From contig NZ_CP090446.1 of assembly GCF_021442025.1 (NCBI RefSeq), forward strand, positions 3,844,001 to 3,908,000: a stretch of 64,000 nucleotides of DNA, in the 5' to 3' direction. This stretch comes from Sphingobacterium sp. SRCM116780. GTDB lineage: Bacteria > Bacteroidota > Bacteroidia > Sphingobacteriales > Sphingobacteriaceae. Every line of letters begins with the position of its first letter. Position 1 is the first letter of the stretch. Of this stretch, positions 55,401-62,687 are shown one piece after another. Both the position numbers and the translations under genes were made by a program. Under the pieces are notes generated by a model. The model searched no databases. It had not been told where the DNA came from and saw only the letters and a list, made by a program, of their open reading frames with translations.

Positions 55401-57100
55401 ATGAACGTGGTTGGGGAACTAAGACATCAGCTCCTCAGTTTACCTATGAGCTGAACTATAATTTGAACAGTGCAGGAGCGGTATTAACAACTGGTGCACA
55501 GTACAATGGTAATATTGCCCAGCAGTTATGGGGACATGCTGCAACCACCAACAGTACTTTTGTCTATACGTATGATGCCCTCAATAGGTTGAAGAACGGA
55601 AGGAGTACAGGTACGGTGATGAGTGAAGCTTTGACCTATGACGATATGGGTAATATCAAAACCTTGACTAGGGACGATAGTACGACGATTAACTACGCTT
55701 ACAACAATGCAAATAAGAGCAACAGGTTATTGAGTTTGACGGGCGGATTAACAGGATCGTTCACCTATGACCTGAATGGTAATGCAACTAAGGATCGTAC
55801 TGGTATGCTGTTTACCTACAATCAGTTGAATATACCGAAGACTGCAACAGGAACAGGCAGGAGCATTGCCTATCTGTACGATGCGACAGGAACCAAACTG
55901 AAAAAGACAGCAACGGTAGGAGGTATCCTGACAGAGCAGAACTATGTGGACGGAATAGAATACAGCAAGCTTGGGACAGCTGCAAGTGCAATCGAACGGA
56001 TTGCCACAGAAGAAGGTTTTCTGTTGAACAGTTCTGGAACTTATACTTACCATTACAATCTGACCGACCATCTGGGTAATGTTCGTTCTGTGATCAAACG
56101 AGAAACAAGTGCTACGGTTCCAGTAGTTGTGCAGAAACAAGATTACTACCCATTTGGTAAGACTAAATCTATTGCGAACAGTGTAAATAATAAGTATCTT
56201 TATAATGGCAAAGAGATGCAAAGTGACCTGAATATGGGTACGCATAGCTTGGGAAGTATTTATATATTGGAAGGGCAGTCTGACTATGGTGCAAGGTTTT
56301 ATGATGCAGAAATCGGAAGGTGGAATGTGGTGGATCGTTTCGCTGAGAAGTACGTCAATAATTCTCCTTATACATATGGTCTTTTAAATCCAATTAGTCA
56401 CATAGATGTTAATGGGGATAGTATATGGGTTACTCGAGAAACAATAAAAAATGGAAAACAAATCACTCATATTAATACTATACATATTACAGGGAAAATA
56501 ATTAAGATGGGTAGTAGTTATATGACAGCAAATAAATATGCTGCATCATTGAATAAGAAATTAAATAGTCAAAGTGGCTCTACCACCATAATGGGTGAAA
56601 AGAATATCCATAGAATACAAGCAAATTTTACAGGTGCTTCTTCCATGAAGGAGGTTAGTAAAAGTGATCATTTAATTGTATTGGTAGATAATGTTCTTGG
56701 TAAAGGAGATCTAGAATTAGGTGGTAATAATGCTGTTGGATTAGCACAGAGAGGAGGAAAAATAGCATATGTTGAACTCGGTAGTGATAACATAGTTCAA
56801 ACCGGGTTTCATGAAGTTGGACATTTGTTGGGTTTGGGACATCCCTCAAGAAATTCATCTCTAAATAATCCATCTAATCCAATGTCATATTTCGGTGGTA
56901 ATTCAAATTTTTCAACAATTCAACTTTCATCTATGCTAATACCTATTGAAGCAGGTATGTTAAATCAGTCTTTTAATAGTGCAAAAATACCAGCAAATCA
57001 AGTAGGAAAATATAATAATGTTAGCACTAATGCAAAACCGTTTAACAATGTAGGTGCCGATCGTGTAATCCCCTTTCCAATTTCTAACCCTAATAAATAA
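52409..57100 (+). CDS. RHS polymorphic toxin with NHL propeller and metzincin tip
   Basis: A 1563-residue exported protein (signal MKILTKTFLLFSLLVHIHDVYGQ). Domains in order: six NHL-type blades (about 97-385), an Ig-like segment (LPTGLVFDASTGKISG, 388-447), a DUF6443 region (about 455-575), YD repeats (to about 1215) and the RHS core. The core includes DHLGNVRS at 1220, YGARFYDAEIGRW at 1293 and GLLNPISHIDVNGDS near 1325-1338. The tip (1338-1563) is AT-rich and bears HEVGHLLGLGH (H1468, E1469, H1472, H1478) and the Met-turn NPMSYFG (M1492), a zinc metallopeptidase of the metzincin type. It is probably a contact-delivered protease toxin released from the RHS cage. The lipoprotein gene 3 bases downstream is the likely immunity gene. 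Confidence 0.88.
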   Translation: MKILTKTFLLFSLLVHIHDVYGQVDTLDANKRVQKIPMGIQALAGESSLVLQPPINKPSISYGSARTFTPNEQIDWSPTNSGGDAEFVVTVEQTITGYYNPLNTAMGSDGSLYIANAGYHSIMKRTSAGIETVFAGGNSTIWDYVDGTGSTARFRHPSSIAIDAAGNLFVTDQQNHRIRKITPAGVVSTFAGNGTAGATNGTGTAASFNNPMGLAFDASGNLYVADGMNNLIRKITTAGVVSTYAGSGTLGLQDGSLLTAQFNSPMGLAFDSNGDLYIADRQNHAVRKISGGTVSTVAGNGTFGNVDGQGSAARFYALNNLVVKDGNIYLVDMNNNALRYISPTGAVKTISTSGMLSNPFGISRTLDGKYYITENLANQMKKVAVQAAYSISPALPTGLVFDASTGKISGKTATLMAAKNYTVTALNAIGTSTATVTFSIAGPPVVSLLPTTNQNYVIERTVRKAGLKTVATVIGTPVDDVNISVRYFDGLGRASQSIQWQASPSKNDIVQYVEYDKFGRESKKYLPYVKNSIKDGGFKTSPVADQLAYYATTNTWDAHVKKTTTPYAITVFENSPLNRVQQQGAPGTAWQPAVNRETVVATSTTGHTVVTNDNVNTINDVKAWTVNTTNNGAASTFYATGKLYKTTIKDENWIKTTGKQGTVEEYKDFEDRIVLKRVWETDTKKLETYYVYDDFGDLWYVIPPGYTTTTVTDNNADFNELIYAYKYDSRRRLIEKKIPGKGWEYIVYNKNDQPILTQDANQRGRMEWSYTRYDAFGRVTTSGLYINTNATQLTRVQMENYVNTHVGPLFEIRNGAASYPTPSTTFPTAGTGITISPLSVNYYDDYSFTGATTLVAQGVTKSLLTKSLLTGSLVYKDDGTAPLLTINYYDDYGRVIQSASQNHISGTDYVTNTYNFPGELLTSKRVHTPATGTATTILTTNEYDHVGRLVQTKKKVNAQTEIIQSKLAYNEIGQVKSKGIHSENSGTNFLTNVTYAYNERGWGTKTSAPQFTYELNYNLNSAGAVLTTGAQYNGNIAQQLWGHAATTNSTFVYTYDALNRLKNGRSTGTVMSEALTYDDMGNIKTLTRDDSTTINYAYNNANKSNRLLSLTGGLTGSFTYDLNGNATKDRTGMLFTYNQLNIPKTATGTGRSIAYLYDATGTKLKKTATVGGILTEQNYVDGIEYSKLGTAASAIERIATEEGFLLNSSGTYTYHYNLTDHLGNVRSVIKRETSATVPVVVQKQDYYPFGKTKSIANSVNNKYLYNGKEMQSDLNMGTHSLGSIYILEGQSDYGARFYDAEIGRWNVVDRFAEKYVNNSPYTYGLLNPISHIDVNGDSIWVTRETIKNGKQITHINTIHITGKIIKMGSSYMTANKYAASLNKKLNSQSGSTTIMGEKNIHRIQANFTGASSMKEVSKSDHLIVLVDNVLGKGDLELGGNNAVGLAQRGGKIAYVELGSDNIVQTGFHEVGHLLGLGHPSRNSSLNNPSNPMSYFGGNSNFSTIQLSSMLIPIEAGMLNQSFNSAKIPANQVGKYNNVSTNAKPFNNVGADRVIPFPISNPNK

Positions 57101-57103
57101 CGT

Positions 57104-57559
57104 ATGAAATTTTACATGTTATCCTTGATATCTATAGTTTTGCTTTCATGTTCTAACCATCCAAGTAAAATAATTGGAATATATTTTGATCCATCGTATA
57201 GTCAAAAAAATAAGTACTATATGAAAATATCAATTGACAAAAAGATTCTAATAGATACTGTAATAAAAAATAGTAGAGTTAATTCAAGTATTTTGTTAAA
57301 ACAAAATAATATCACAGAAGGCGAACATGAGATAGAAATTAAAATAAATAATTTAGATACTTTGTTGGTTAAATATATTAATACAAATCAAAATTTATTT
57401 ATAAGATATGATGATCAAGAGTTATTTAATGAAAAGTTTAATGAAGTTAGGAGAAGTCTTTCTGATAAAAATAATAGAACAAGAATTATTGATAGTTTGA
57501 AAGTAGAATTGAATAAAGGAACTTTTGATAAGATTGTATTTGAGTTCGTAAATGATTAA
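57104..57559 (+). CDS. Lipoprotein, candidate immunity protein for the RHS metzincin tip
   Basis: A 151-residue lipoprotein with lipobox LLSC (cysteine at residue 16). The mature part is Lys/Ile/Asn-rich and mixed beta and helix. No known family was recognised. It starts 3 bases after the toxin stop and is equally AT-rich, the normal place and look of a cognate immunity gene. Location in the periplasm or on the outer membrane would suit protection against an exported protease. The function is inferred from position. Confidence 0.65.
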   Translation: MKFYMLSLISIVLLSCSNHPSKIIGIYFDPSYSQKNKYYMKISIDKKILIDTVIKNSRVNSSILLKQNNITEGEHEIEIKINNLDTLLVKYINTNQNLFIRYDDQELFNEKFNEVRRSLSDKNNRTRIIDSLKVELNKGTFDKIVFEFVND

Positions 57560-57595
57560 ATACTATTTTAGTAAATAATAAAAACAAAATTTGGA

Positions 57596-57988
57596 GTGTA
57601 CCGCAAACTGTGTGGTAGTGTTTCCATTGCATATAATACTTCCAAAGATGTAATAACTCCACAAGGTTATGCTGGAGTAACGATATCTGTTGGAGTTGGG
57701 GCAGATGTTAAAATGATAGCAGGAGGAGGTATAAGTGTTAGTACTTTTAGAGGAAGCAAATCTGAAGTACCTGGTTGGAGAGGAGTATCAATAGGGGCGA
57801 ATGTTGGCGTAGGAGCAGGTGGTAATTTAGGAGGGGTAGTTGGTACAGGGGCTCAGACATGGTTAATTAATGATGTTAAGCCTACTGCTCAAAGAGGATT
57901 TCTGGACAAGTTCAATAATAAGATAAACCCTATAGGTTCTGCCATATCAACTGGAACGGAGGCTAAATTAAGGGAAATAATGCGATGA
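57596..57988 (+). CDS. Glycine-rich hypothetical protein, possible displaced RHS tip fragment
   Basis: A frame of 130 codons with no ATG; GTG 57596 is the best start and the frame is open back to 57575. The product is Gly/Val-rich with alternating GVGA repeats (VTISVGVGADVKMIAGGGIS) and a basic end (KLREIMR). It has no signal peptide. It resembles the C-terminal part of a toxin module rather than a free-standing enzyme, so it may be a fragment left by tip replacement. Its position between two immunity-type genes supports this. Expression is doubtful. Confidence 0.4.
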   Translation: MYRKLCGSVSIAYNTSKDVITPQGYAGVTISVGVGADVKMIAGGGISVSTFRGSKSEVPGWRGVSIGANVGVGAGGNLGGVVGTGAQTWLINDVKPTAQRGFLDKFNNKINPIGSAISTGTEAKLREIMR

Positions 57989-58042
57989 GATCTTTAGATA
58001 GTCTGTGATTGAAATTAGAATTCTTAATAATTAGAAATAAAA

Positions 58043-58468
58043 ATGAAAAATTTAAAGTACTTGGTATTGATTATTTGTTTGATGGCTTTTTCTTGGGTGC
58101 TATATCATAATTTTCAGTTATCAAAGAAAGAGATTACGACATCTAATAGATTATTACATAATAATGTTGCATTTGAAGGTATAATCGTTAGAATTCAAAG
58201 GTCGAATAACCATGCTTTTGGAATACTTGAATTAAAACTCCTTAAATCCAATGTCAATGACTTCTATAAAAGCATTGATCATAATGAATTTAAGGGAATT
58301 TACCCATACAGAATTAAGAATGATTTAGCGGAATTATATACTACAATTTCGAACGATATAAAAGTCGGCAATTCTGTAAAAGTGATTTCAAATGATCTAA
58401 TATTATCCTTTTACCCTTCAAAATGGTCATCAAGAAGGCGATCTATACATGATATCCGAAGGATATAA
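58043..58468 (+). CDS. Membrane-anchored hypothetical protein, candidate immunity protein
   Basis: A 141-residue protein with one N-terminal membrane helix (YLVLIICLMAFSWVLYHNF) and an exported domain of about 110 residues with mixed charge and a basic end (SSRRRSIHDIRRI). No family recognised. It follows the Gly-rich tip-like fragment by 54 bases, so it may be that fragment's immunity partner. AT-rich like its neighbours. Confidence 0.55.
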   Translation: MKNLKYLVLIICLMAFSWVLYHNFQLSKKEITTSNRLLHNNVAFEGIIVRIQRSNNHAFGILELKLLKSNVNDFYKSIDHNEFKGIYPYRIKNDLAELYTTISNDIKVGNSVKVISNDLILSFYPSKWSSRRRSIHDIRRI

Positions 58469-58537
58469 TTTAAACTATGTGCGCGAAAATACAAAGTTTA
58501 AATAAGGTAATGGTCAAGACGAGTTTTAATATCAATA

Positions 58538-58713
58538 GATTATGGCGCTAGGTTCGCAGCTTGTCCCGATTTATCGGGAATGCAGAGAGTGAAAGGTGAA
58601 ATGTGAGTAAATTGGATCTGTTTCCAAGTAGCAATAGTGAAAATATTGTTAAAGTAAGCATAATAAGTGAAAATCAAATAGAAATATCATCTTTTAGTAG
58701 AAAAGGATTATGA
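58538..58713 (+). pseudogene. Relic of an RHS core and toxin tip
   Basis: At 58538-58555 the sequence encodes DYGARF, the RHS-core motif also present in the intact gene (residue 1292), then departs from the core and stops at a TGA near 58601. In another frame, just after, an open stretch of 37 codons (NVSKLDLFPSSNSENIVKVS and on) ends at TGA 58711-58713, overlapping the next gene's ATG. This looks like a truncated core joined to the last part of a lost tip. Confidence 0.4.
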
Positions 58714-59063
58714 TCAATAACTTAACTGTTTTTGAATTGGCTCTTCTCTTTGCACTTGCAGAGAATTGTCCGAGTTTGTATACTCATATAGATAAATTGA
58801 GTGTTACAGAAAGAGAATGTACTGGTGTTGGACAATATATTTTTTTAAATTATAAAAATGAAATTGACCTTATCTTAATTTCTGAAGATGTCTTATCTGT
58901 TGATAAGTTGATTGAAATAAGTGAACTTGAAGTAGGATTAGGATTTGTTGGGAATGTCAATGAGGGAAAATTGAGTAATATAGAGATTTTTGTATATGGG
59001 TCTGATGATTGGAATTGTGATTATACAGGTTTTCAACTCAAAAATTTAAGGTTGTCCCAATAG
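58710..59063 (+). CDS. Hypothetical cytoplasmic protein, candidate immunity protein
   Basis: A 117-residue acidic protein without signal peptide or membrane segment. The start NNLTVFELALLFALAENCPSLY is helical. The middle has alternating hydrophobic strands (YKNEIDLILISEDVLSVDKLIEI). No family recognised. The ATG overlaps the stop of the upstream tip relic (ATGA), the usual coupling of a toxin tip and its immunity gene. It is followed by a large hairpin. A cytoplasmic immunity protein would imply that the lost toxin acted in the cytoplasm. Confidence 0.55.
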   Translation: MINNLTVFELALLFALAENCPSLYTHIDKLSVTERECTGVGQYIFLNYKNEIDLILISEDVLSVDKLIEISELEVGLGFVGNVNEGKLSNIEIFVYGSDDWNCDYTGFQLKNLRLSQ

Positions 59064-59081
59064 AAAACAACAGTTAAATTT

Positions 59082-59133
59082 ATATTATACAAGTATCCCA
59101 ATCTTTCATCAGATTGGGATACTTGTATAATAT
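59082..59133. terminator. Long perfect hairpin after the candidate immunity gene
   Basis: A 23-base perfect stem (59082-59104 with 59111-59133) has a 6-base loop. It is unusually long and AT-rich but lacks a clean T-run, so it may be a terminator, a processing site or a remnant of a mobile or recombination element. Confidence 0.55.
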
Positions 59134-59200
59134 TTGATCTAGGATATCATTTTAGATACTCAGACACCTTATTTATATAAAACCTAATAAATTTAAATAA

Positions 59201-59551
59201 ATGGAAATTAATAAAGAACATGAGTTGATAGTATTGTCTAAAGTATTAGATATAATTCGATTTCATATTATAAATGATGAATCAAGCTATTTGGCACAGA
59301 GCCCCATAACTACAGAGTTATATTTAAAAGTACGAGGGGAATTGTCAAATCATTTACACCAAATGGGTTATAATGAGAATCAAGAGTTTTATATTGAAGA
59401 TTTTCCTAAAAAATTAGAAGCGATCATTTTTCATATCAAAAATGTGGAAAATTGGAATATTTTGACTTTAGACACTAGGAGTGAGATCGTCTTAGGGTTA
59501 ATAAAACCTTTTAGGGTACATAAAGAAACTTTTAAAAAATTATTAAAATGA
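59201..59551 (+). CDS. Hypothetical protein, candidate immunity protein
   Basis: A 116-residue helical protein, acidic in the first half and basic at the end, with no signal peptide. Segments HLHQMGYNENQEFYIEDFP and NWNILTLDTRSEIVLGLIKPF are seen; no family is recognised with confidence. It lies 67 bases after the long hairpin. The layout of small orphan genes after an RHS toxin suggests an immunity gene left from an earlier cassette. A short 33-codon frame overlaps its stop (ATGA at 59548) and shows nothing recognisable. Confidence 0.5.
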   Translation: MEINKEHELIVLSKVLDIIRFHIINDESSYLAQSPITTELYLKVRGELSNHLHQMGYNENQEFYIEDFPKKLEAIIFHIKNVENWNILTLDTRSEIVLGLIKPFRVHKETFKKLLK

Positions 59552-59720
59552 TTGCCATGAACTTATCTAGATACACTTCATTAGAAGACCATGTAAAAAT
59601 AGTGACAATAATTTATTCGAATGAATCAATAGGGAGTAGAAATAGCTAATAGCTTGGAGTTCTTTAAAGGAATCGGAATCTTTCGTAAAATGATGATCAG
59701 ATATCAAAAATAGTTGTGTT

Positions 59721-60152
59721 ATGAAATTGAAATTATTTATTATTTTTTTTGTAGTAGTATCTTGCTTATTAGGTTATGATCAAACACGATCATTTTATGA
59801 AATTTCTGAAGGGAATTATATAACGGTTTGGAAAAGATTAGGAGGTAAGTGTTATATTGTTTTTGATAAATATTATGGAATAATCAAACCAAGCGATTGG
59901 GTCGAAACAACTAATTCTAATGCTATCACTATCATAAAGAGCCTTTCGACAGAGTTTGATTATGCTCTTTCAAATGATCATGGAGAATCTGTTTCTATAA
60001 ATTCTACTAGAAAAATTGATTATTATGAGTATGAGTCCAGAAGTCGTTTTGTCAATAAATATTATAAAGATGGGAAAATACCTAGTAGTTGTGGATATCT
60101 GCAAATAGATATTAAAGAAAATTTGGCTATTGTTAACGGAGTAATACAATAA
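59721..60152 (+). CDS. Exported hypothetical protein, candidate immunity protein
   Basis: A 143-residue protein with a signal sequence (KLKLFIIFFVVVSCLLGYDQ). Cysteine 15 may be a lipobox (VVSC), though the following residues are atypical. The mature part is Tyr-, Lys- and Ser-rich (WKRLGGKCYIVFDKYYG, SRSRFVNKYYKDGKIPSSCGYLQI) and contains two more cysteines. No family recognised. It is the last gene of the AT-rich accessory run and precedes asd by 268 bases. Only its position suggests a toxin-immunity role. Confidence 0.5.
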   Translation: MKLKLFIIFFVVVSCLLGYDQTRSFYEISEGNYITVWKRLGGKCYIVFDKYYGIIKPSDWVETTNSNAITIIKSLSTEFDYALSNDHGESVSINSTRKIDYYEYESRSRFVNKYYKDGKIPSSCGYLQIDIKENLAIVNGVIQ

Positions 60153-60317
60153 GTAATCTTTTAACCCGTTGGGTGTAATAGTACCTAAGTTTACGAAACA
60201 GAAATAAACAAAGAATTAGTATAGACAGGCTTGAGTGAAGTTGTTTTTTAGTGGTATTTTATAAAATAGACTAATATTTGTTGATATTAATACAATTGTC
60301 TTGATTTTTTGCAATTA

Positions 60318-60350
60318 TTGATAATAATTAACACTAATTTCGTAAGTTTG
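60318..60350 (+). promoter_or_regulatory. Probable asd promoter
   Basis: TTG (60318-60320), 22 bases, TAAGTTTG (60343-60350), at the upper limit of accepted spacing. The box ends 70 bases before the asd ATG. Confidence 0.6.
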
Positions 60351-60420
60351 AAAAACTAGTATATTCTAAATTTGAATATAATTAATACATTTTATAACAA
60401 TTTAAAGAAAAAGTAACAAG

Positions 60421-61413
60421 ATGAAAGTCGCAGTAGTCGGCGCAACAGGCCTAGTAGGTACTGAAATGTTAACAGTGTTAGCAGCGCGCAATTTCCCAGT
60501 TTCAGAATTAATTCCAGTAGCTTCAGAGCGTAGTAAGGGTAAGGAAATTGATTTTAAGGGAAAGAAGTATAAGGTGGTTACACCATCTGAAGCTATTGCT
60601 TTAAAACCGGATGTTGCTTTGTTTTCTGCAGGCGGTAGTACTTCGTTAGAGTATGCGCCATTATTCGCAGCAGCAGGAATCACAGTTATTGATAACTCTT
60701 CTGCTTGGCGTATGGATCCAACGAAAAAATTGGTCGTACCAGAAGTAAATGCAGATGTTTTAAATGCTGAAGATAAAATCATTGCCAATCCAAATTGTTC
60801 AACAATACAGATGGTAGTGGCTTTAAAACCTCTTCATGATAAATATAAAATTAAACGCGTTGTTGTTTCTACTTATCAATCCGTAACGGGTACAGGTGTG
60901 AAAGCTGTTGATCAACTGATGAATGAACGTGCTGGCAAGAAAGATGGAGAAAAAGCATATGCGTACGAAATTGATTTAAATGTCATCCCGCAAATTGATG
61001 TTTTCCAAGATAACGGTTATACAAAAGAAGAAATGAAAATGATCTTGGAGACAAACAAGATTATGCGTGATGATTCCATTAAGGTTACGGCAACTACGGT
61101 ACGTATTCCTGTTATGGGGGGACATTCCGAATCATTGAATATTGAATTTGAAAATGATTTTGATTTGGCTGACGTTCGAGCAGCATTAGCAGCACAGAGT
61201 GGTGTTATTGTCGTTGATGATCCTGCAAATTTGAAATACCCGATGCCTAAAGATGCTCACGGTAAAGACGAAGTATTTGTGGGTCGTATTCGTCGAGATG
61301 AGTCTCAGGATAAAACGTTAAACATGTGGGTCGTTGCAGATAACTTGCGCAAAGGAGCAGCAACAAATGCCGTTCAAATAGCTGAAGTATTAAAAGAAAA
61401 GGGATTAATTTAA
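60421..61413 (+). CDS. asd: Aspartate-semialdehyde dehydrogenase
   Basis: A 330-residue enzyme that reduces aspartyl phosphate to aspartate semialdehyde for lysine/diaminopimelate, threonine and methionine synthesis. The NADP-binding start KVAVVGATGLVGTEML, the catalytic cysteine in ANPNCSTIQ (C126), and VSTYQSVTGTG (near 149) are diagnostic. VRIPVMGGHSESLNIEF holds the substrate region. The length matches the family. A strong terminator follows, so it is probably a single-gene transcript. Confidence 0.97.
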   Translation: MKVAVVGATGLVGTEMLTVLAARNFPVSELIPVASERSKGKEIDFKGKKYKVVTPSEAIALKPDVALFSAGGSTSLEYAPLFAAAGITVIDNSSAWRMDPTKKLVVPEVNADVLNAEDKIIANPNCSTIQMVVALKPLHDKYKIKRVVVSTYQSVTGTGVKAVDQLMNERAGKKDGEKAYAYEIDLNVIPQIDVFQDNGYTKEEMKMILETNKIMRDDSIKVTATTVRIPVMGGHSESLNIEFENDFDLADVRAALAAQSGVIVVDDPANLKYPMPKDAHGKDEVFVGRIRRDESQDKTLNMWVVADNLRKGAATNAVQIAEVLKEKGLI

Positions 61414-61426
61414 TCATCTTATAAAT

Positions 61427-61475
61427 AAAAAGATAAAGGGAAGTAATTAACAATTACTTCCCTTTATCTTTTTAT
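61427..61475 (+). terminator. Terminator after asd
   Basis: A 22-base perfect stem (61427-61448 with 61452-61473) with a 3-base loop, arms starting in A-run and ending in T-run. It can function in both directions. Confidence 0.9.
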
Positions 61476-61615
61476 AATCTCAGGGTATTTCACCCTTTGA
61501 TAAATCAATATGTTTATATTCAATACTTATCTTGATTTACGATTTATAGCATCAGACACTGATACATGAGGTGACTATTTTTTTTGATAACAAGTAGTGA
61601 TACTCAATATAAATA

Positions 61616-61653
61616 AAAAATGTGCTGAAAGTTTAACCCCTCAGCACATTTTT
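61616..61653 (-). terminator. Terminator after the kelch/DUF4270 operon
   Basis: A 13-base perfect stem (61616-61628 with 61641-61653) with a 12-base loop; the minus strand continues in T-rich sequence. It lies 23 bases below the kelch gene stop. Confidence 0.88.
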
Positions 61654-61676
61654 CAGTTATATTATCTGTGTGTAAA

Positions 61677-62681
61677 CTATTTTACTGGTACAAATTTCCA
61701 AGTATCATAGAATTTGTTTGTTCCGTTCATACCTGTTGTAACATATCCCACATTATCAATAGTAAATGAAACAGCATCTTGTCTAGCTGAACCTTGGAAA
61801 ACCTGATTATCAGAGTTCCAAACATCAGTAGAAGGATTGTATTCCCAGATCGTGTTGATAACAGATGATTTCTTTCCACCTACTACGTAAGCTAAATTAT
61901 TCAATACAAAAGCAGAAGTATTTGAACGAGTTAAATTGTATGTATAAGAATTGTCATCGCGATTCAAATCATTTAATTTAGTCCATTTCGTACCATCAAA
62001 TTTAAAGAAATCTTCAGGATATGAACTGTTATCAATTCCGCCGCCTATATAAGCAACATCATTGATTACAAATGAAAATCCATATCTTCTGTTAGACTCT
62101 AAAGGGCTATCAACTAAAGTCCATGTGTTAGCTGTAGGATTGTATTTGTAGAATGTTTTAACATTCGTATCGTTGTCATTTCCTTTAGAACCAGTACCTA
62201 CATATCCATAACCACCGATTGCAAAGGCAACAGCACCATAACGTGCTGCATCAGCAGGAAGGTCAGCAATCTTCATCCAAGTGTTAGCTGAAGCATCATA
62301 TTTATAAAAGTCTGTTAATGCATTTGTTCCATCAAAACCAGTACCCACATAACCACTGTTACCAATTGCAAAAGCAACTGCATTGTTACGAGCAATACCT
62401 GGGAAATCAGCTTTTTTAGACCAGGTTCCTGCGGAAGCACTATATGCCCAAGTATCAGTTTTTCGAACAGATACTTGACCTTCTGTTGCAATACCCGTTG
62501 TTACATAAGCAATATTGTTAATTAAGAAAGATACTGCCCCACTTCTTGCGCCACCATCGAACGCAGAACCCCTAGTCCATTCTGTTACTTCGTCTGAAGT
62601 ATCATTGCTTGATTTACAGGAGTAAGTAGAGAAAGTTACGACGCACGCTAATAATATTAGTAGCCAATTTTTCTTGTTCAT
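61677..62681 (-). CDS. Kelch-repeat lipoprotein
   Basis: A 334-residue lipoprotein (signal KNWLLILLACVVTFSTYSC, cysteine at residue 22). Five to six kelch repeats of about 48-55 residues follow, with recurring GYVGTGFDG..DFYKYD..NTWMKIADLP and a final VPVK. They should fold into a beta-propeller on the cell surface or outer membrane. It lies 6 bases after the DUF4270 lipoprotein gene; this pairing is frequent in Bacteroidota (recollection). A role in ligand or glycan recognition is likely but unproven. Confidence 0.88.
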   Translation of the reverse strand: MNKKNWLLILLACVVTFSTYSCKSSNDTSDEVTEWTRGSAFDGGARSGAVSFLINNIAYVTTGIATEGQVSVRKTDTWAYSASAGTWSKKADFPGIARNNAVAFAIGNSGYVGTGFDGTNALTDFYKYDASANTWMKIADLPADAARYGAVAFAIGGYGYVGTGSKGNDNDTNVKTFYKYNPTANTWTLVDSPLESNRRYGFSFVINDVAYIGGGIDNSSYPEDFFKFDGTKWTKLNDLNRDDNSYTYNLTRSNTSAFVLNNLAYVVGGKKSSVINTIWEYNPSTDVWNSDNQVFQGSARQDAVSFTIDNVGYVTTGMNGTNKFYDTWKFVPVK

Positions 62682-62687
62682 AAACTG

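Noticed and set aside
55748-56245. 165-codon minus-strand frame inside the RHS gene
   Set aside because: The opposite strand encodes the conserved RHS core; the Cys-rich minus-strand product has no recognisable features.
60402-60788. 128-codon minus-strand frame
   Set aside because: Shadow of asd, which has strong motifs on the plus strand.
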